From CANKHJ01 sp035556495 (GTDB lineage: Bacteria > Pseudomonadota > Alphaproteobacteria > Rhizobiales > Xanthobacteraceae): a stretch of 8,611 nt of DNA. The stretch is taken from contig DATMEW010000158.1 in the NCBI GenBank assembly GCA_035556495.1, positions 1 through 8,611 on the forward strand, written 5' to 3'. The notes under the pieces were generated by a model. It had not been told where the DNA came from. It saw only the letters and a program-made list of their open reading frames with translations, and did no database searches. The translations under genes were made by a program, and so were the position numbers. Shown in pieces: positions 6,015-8,611 of this stretch (the first letter of the stretch is position 1; every line of letters starts with the position of its first letter).

Positions 6015-8611
6015 TCGTGCCGATCTCCGCCCAGGGGTCTTGCGTGAGCCGCTTGAGCCGCCGGCGGACGTTGCGCAGGGTGAACTGATTGGCGGATGTG
6101 ATGCGGCCAAGCTCCGCCCATGACACCGGCGTCGCCACTGCCGCGCCCGGCCGCGCCCGCGTCGAATACGGCGCCACGGCTGTCTGCTCCAGCGAGTTGC
6201 GCAGATAGTCGATGAAGATGCGGCCCTTGCGCAGGGATTTGGTCATGCGCGCGACATAGCGTTCCGGCTCGTCCGCCGCCATCGCCATGGCGAGCGCCTG
6301 CGCGAAAGTCTTGGCGCTGTCCCAGTCCGTCCCCTCCACGGGCAGCACCACATGCAGCCCCTTGCCACCGGACAGTTTCACGAAACTCTCAAGACCCACG
6401 CCCTGAAGCCGGTCGCGGACGTCCCGCGCCGCCGCGACGATCTCGCGCCAGCCGACGCCTTCTCCGGGATCGAGATCGAACACGATGCGGTCGCAGGTCT
6501 CCAGGCTGTCGATCATCGAGCCGCGCACATGCAGCTCCAGCACGCCGGCCTGCACCAGCGCCTGAACGCCCGCAAGATCGTCCACCGCGATGACCTGCCG
6601 CTTCTTGGCATCGATGACGGAGCGCAGATGGGTCTCGTCCAGCCCCGCCGACGCATGCTTCTGAAAGAAGCATTCACCGCCGATACCGTCCGGGCAGCGC
6701 AGCAGGCTGAGCGGACGGCCGACGATCTGCGGCGCGAGAAAATCCCAAACCTCCGCGTAATAATCGGCAAGCTCCTGCTTGGTGATACCGTCGTCGGGCC
6801 AATAAACCCGGTCGGGATGGGTCAGACGCACCGCCGCGCTCCCGCCGCCGGACGACGTCGCCGGCTTGCCCGCACCGGCGCGCCTGTTCGCGGCCGCCGA
6901 TGCACTGGCGGCAGACGAGAGGGCGTCTCGCTTCGCAGGCTTGTCCTTGGGAAGCTTATTCTTGGCAGGTTTGTCATTCGCAGATTCACGCGGCGCCGGC
7001 ATCGCTCCCTCCCGCACGATCTCCTCGGGGGCCTTGTCCTCCCGGACGCCCTTGAACGCAGCGTGCCGCAGAACGCCGCTCTCCGTCCAGCCGCGGAAAT
7101 CCACTTCCGCGACGACATCCGGCCGAACCCAATGCGTATCCTTTCGCCGTTCGTCGGGCGGCACGTCCACCGCCGCCGTCTTGCGTTCGAGCGGAGACAG
7201 ACGCTTCCACAGGTCGCGCGCCATGACCCGCGTATAACCGGTGCCGACACGGCCGCCATAGCGCAGCTTGCCGCCTTCGCGATATCCCACCACCAGCGCG
7301 CCGACCGCGCCGCGCATGGCCTTCGACGGCGAAAAGCCGATCACCACGAATTCCTGCCGGTCGAGGCATTTCGCCTTGATCCAGATGTCGGAACGGCCGG
7401 ACACATAAGGCGCATCGCGCCGCTTCGAGATGATGCCTTCGAGACGGAGGCCGCAGGCATGCTTGAGCATCAGCGGCCCGCTCTCGTCGAAATGTTCGCT
7501 GAGGCGCATCACGCCGCGCTTGCCGCCGGCGAGCAGCGCCGCCAGCGCATCCTTGCGCGCGATCAGTGGAGCCGCCGTCAAATCCGTGCCGTCGAGATGA
7601 AGCAGATCGAAGGCATAGTAGACGAAGGCCTGCTCGTCGCCGGCCTTCAGCGCGTTCTGAAGCGCCGAGAAATCCGACACGCCGCCGGCGCCTTCGACAA
7701 CGATCTCGCCATCCACCAGCGCGGTATCCGCCGGCAGCGCCGACAGCGCCTGCGCCACATTCGCAAATCGTTCGGCCCAGTCCAGCCCCTTGCGCGTCAG
7801 CAGCCTGACCTTGCCATCCTCCAGCCGCGCCTGAATCCGGTAGCCGTCGAACTTCACCTCATGAACCCAGCGATCGCCGGACGGGGCGGACGACCTCAGG
7901 GTGGCGAGGCACGGCGGCACGAAATCCGGCAGAGTCGCATGGCCGCGCTTGCGCGCCTTTCTGGCTTTGGCTGTTTTAGCTTTCGCCGTTTTGGTTTTCT
8001 TCGCCGTTTTGGCGGCCCGCTTCGGCGCGGTGGCGCGGACGCCTGACTGTGCGGCTGTCTTCGAGGCACGAGAAGTGGTTTTCGCCCGCGCCGTAGTGGC
8101 GGGCCGCGCCGCAGCGGCTTCACCGTTCCGTGGCCTGGACTGCCACACCGCCTTGCCGCCGCGCCCCGTGCCGGCCGCGATCTGCTCCAGCGTGCGGCTG
8201 GTCGCGGCTGACTTCGGCTTCTCTTCGAGAATGTCGATATCCTTCGGGCCGCGCGCGGCCACGTCGTCGCTTTTAATGAGCAACCACGGGTCCTGCTTTT
8301 CGCCGGAGCGCTTGCGCATCCGCACGAGATGCCAACTGCCCTTCAGCTTCTTGCCATCGAGCGTGAAACTGAGATGGCCCTTCCTGTAGCCCTTGTGCGG
8401 GTCCTCCTCGGGCGTCCAGGTGCCAGTATCCCACAGCATCACGGTGCCGCCGCCATACTGCCCCCTGGGAATGGTGCCTTCGAAGTCGCCGTATTCGAGC
8501 GGATGATCCTCCACATGAATGGCAAGCCGCTTCTCGCCGGGCACGAGGCTGGGTCCGCGCGTCACGGCCCAGCTCAGCAGCACGCCGTCCAGCTCCAGCC
8601 GGAAATCGTAA
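5977..8611 (-). CDS. ligD: ATP-dependent DNA ligase D (5' end outside window)
   Basis: LigD is the multifunctional enzyme of bacterial non-homologous end joining: with Ku it trims, fills and seals double-strand breaks. The frame is open to the window edge, so the start lies beyond base 8611. The GTG at 8583-8581 is inside YDFRLELDGV, part of the phosphoesterase domain, and is not the start. Domain order is 3'-phosphoesterase (EDHPLEYGDFEGTIPRGQYGGGTV), ligase, then primase-polymerase. In residues counted from that Val: ligase motif I KFDG at 244-247 with Lys244 as the AMP-accepting lysine (7852-7854), DLLHLDG 326-332, EGIISKR 382-388 and WIKAK 401-405. The polymerase domain has FDLDP (Asp703, Asp705), SGGKGLHV (His744) and FIDYLRN (Asp792). 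Two lysine/alanine-rich linkers join the domains. No ku gene is in the window. Every visible catalytic motif is intact. Confidence 0.97.
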   Translation of the reverse strand, partial: YDFRLELDGVLLSWAVTRGPSLVPGEKRLAIHVEDHPLEYGDFEGTIPRGQYGGGTVMLWDTGTWTPEEDPHKGYRKGHLSFTLDGKKLKGSWHLVRMRKRSGEKQDPWLLIKSDDVAARGPKDIDILEEKPKSAATSRTLEQIAAGTGRGGKAVWQSRPRNGEAAAARPATTARAKTTSRASKTAAQSGVRATAPKRAAKTAKKTKTAKAKTAKARKARKRGHATLPDFVPPCLATLRSSAPSGDRWVHEVKFDGYRIQARLEDGKVRLLTRKGLDWAERFANVAQALSALPADTALVDGEIVVEGAGGVSDFSALQNALKAGDEQAFVYYAFDLLHLDGTDLTAAPLIARKDALAALLAGGKRGVMRLSEHFDESGPLMLKHACGLRLEGIISKRRDAPYVSGRSDIWIKAKCLDRQEFVVIGFSPSKAMRGAVGALVVGYREGGKLRYGGRVGTGYTRVMARDLWKRLSPLERKTAAVDVPPDERRKDTHWVRPDVVAEVDFRGWTESGVLRHAAFKGVREDKAPEEIVREGAMPAPRESANDKPAKNKLPKDKPAKRDALSSAASASAAANRRAGAGKPATSSGGGSAAVRLTHPDRVYWPDDGITKQELADYYAEVWDFLAPQIVGRPLSLLRCPDGIGGECFFQKHASAGLDETHLRSVIDAKKRQVIAVDDLAGVQALVQAGVLELHVRGSMIDSLETCDRIVFDLDPGEGVGWREIVAAARDVRDRLQGVGLESFVKLSGGKGLHVVLPVEGTDWDSAKTFAQALAMAMAADEPERYVARMTKSLRKGRIFIDYLRNSLEQTAVAPYSTRARPGAAVATPVSWAELGRITSANQFTLRNVRRRLKRLTQDPWAEIGTIRQRLPQHRPAR
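7982..8012 (-). repeat. Short direct repeats inside the ligD lysine/alanine-rich linker
   Basis: The 13-base unit TTCGCCGTTTTGG occurs exactly at 7982-7994 and 8000-8012, an 18-base (six-codon) period. On the coding strand it encodes the core of a low-complexity Lys/Ala/Thr tract. A diverged copy (TGGCTGTTTTAG) lies just to the left at 7968-7979. The pattern suggests that the linker grew by slippage or short in-frame duplications. The tract is richer in A/T than the surrounding gene. Confidence 0.7.

Noticed and set aside
4434..6110. Long open frame of 558 codons on the - strand
   Set aside because: It lies opposite xseB and the membrane-protein gene, has no recognisable domain and has the composition of a shadow frame.
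6352..8046. Long open frame of 564 codons on the + strand
   Set aside because: It is antisense to the ligase and polymerase domains of ligD, whose motifs are all intact. Its translation is Arg/His/Ala/Gln-rich with no recognisable motif, as expected from the codon bias of a high-GC gene read in reverse.
8581..8583. GTG as the ligD start codon
   Set aside because: The upstream codons read YDFRLELDG, the conserved phosphoesterase segment, so translation starts beyond the window.
1..8611. Mobile element, CRISPR array, tRNA or phage-defence system
   Set aside because: I saw no transposase, integrase, spaced direct-repeat array, tRNA cloverleaf or defence-type gene. Nearly the whole window is covered by recognisable chromosomal genes.

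Overview
The window is high-GC, densely packed chromosomal DNA from an alphaproteobacterium, most likely a member of the Hyphomicrobiales (Rhizobiales). The reasons are the codon bias, the neighbouring histone-deacetylase-family and xseB genes, a LigD of PE-ligase-polymerase order, and one copy of an intergenic palindromic repeat that I recall from Bradyrhizobiaceae-like genomes. No tRNA, rRNA, insertion sequence, CRISPR array or prophage gene is visible. No stretch over about 90 bases lacks a gene.

Left part (1-1505, + strand): the 3' end of a DmdC-like acyl-CoA dehydrogenase, then, 4 bases later, a crotonase-fold protein. They form one transcription unit for fatty-acid or other acyl-CoA oxidation. 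The crotonase lacks both hydratase glutamates and carries a glutamate at the place used by some delta3,delta2-enoyl-CoA isomerases. A palindromic repeat at 1511-1560 separates it from a convergent gene.

Middle part (1560-4429): a VOC-fold ring-cleaving dioxygenase (- strand) is divergent from an HSDL2-like short-chain dehydrogenase (+) across an 89-base intergenic region. The dehydrogenase is followed closely by a zinc-dependent histone-deacetylase-family amidohydrolase.

Right part (4455-8611): xseB (exonuclease VII small subunit), then, 6 bases after its stop and in the same reading frame, an unrecognised 433-residue protein with two membrane segments and an alpha/beta-hydrolase-like SHSCGG nucleophile elbow. 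Its 3' end overlaps by 38 bases the 3' end of a convergent ligD, the multifunctional ligase of bacterial non-homologous end joining. The ligD 5' end lies outside the window. From 2600 to 6014 the + strand genes are spaced as one operon.

Most genes are recognisable housekeeping or accessory metabolic and repair genes. The least explained items are the membrane hydrolase-like protein at 4713-6014 and the palindromic repeat. I see no convincing sign of a wholly new system.
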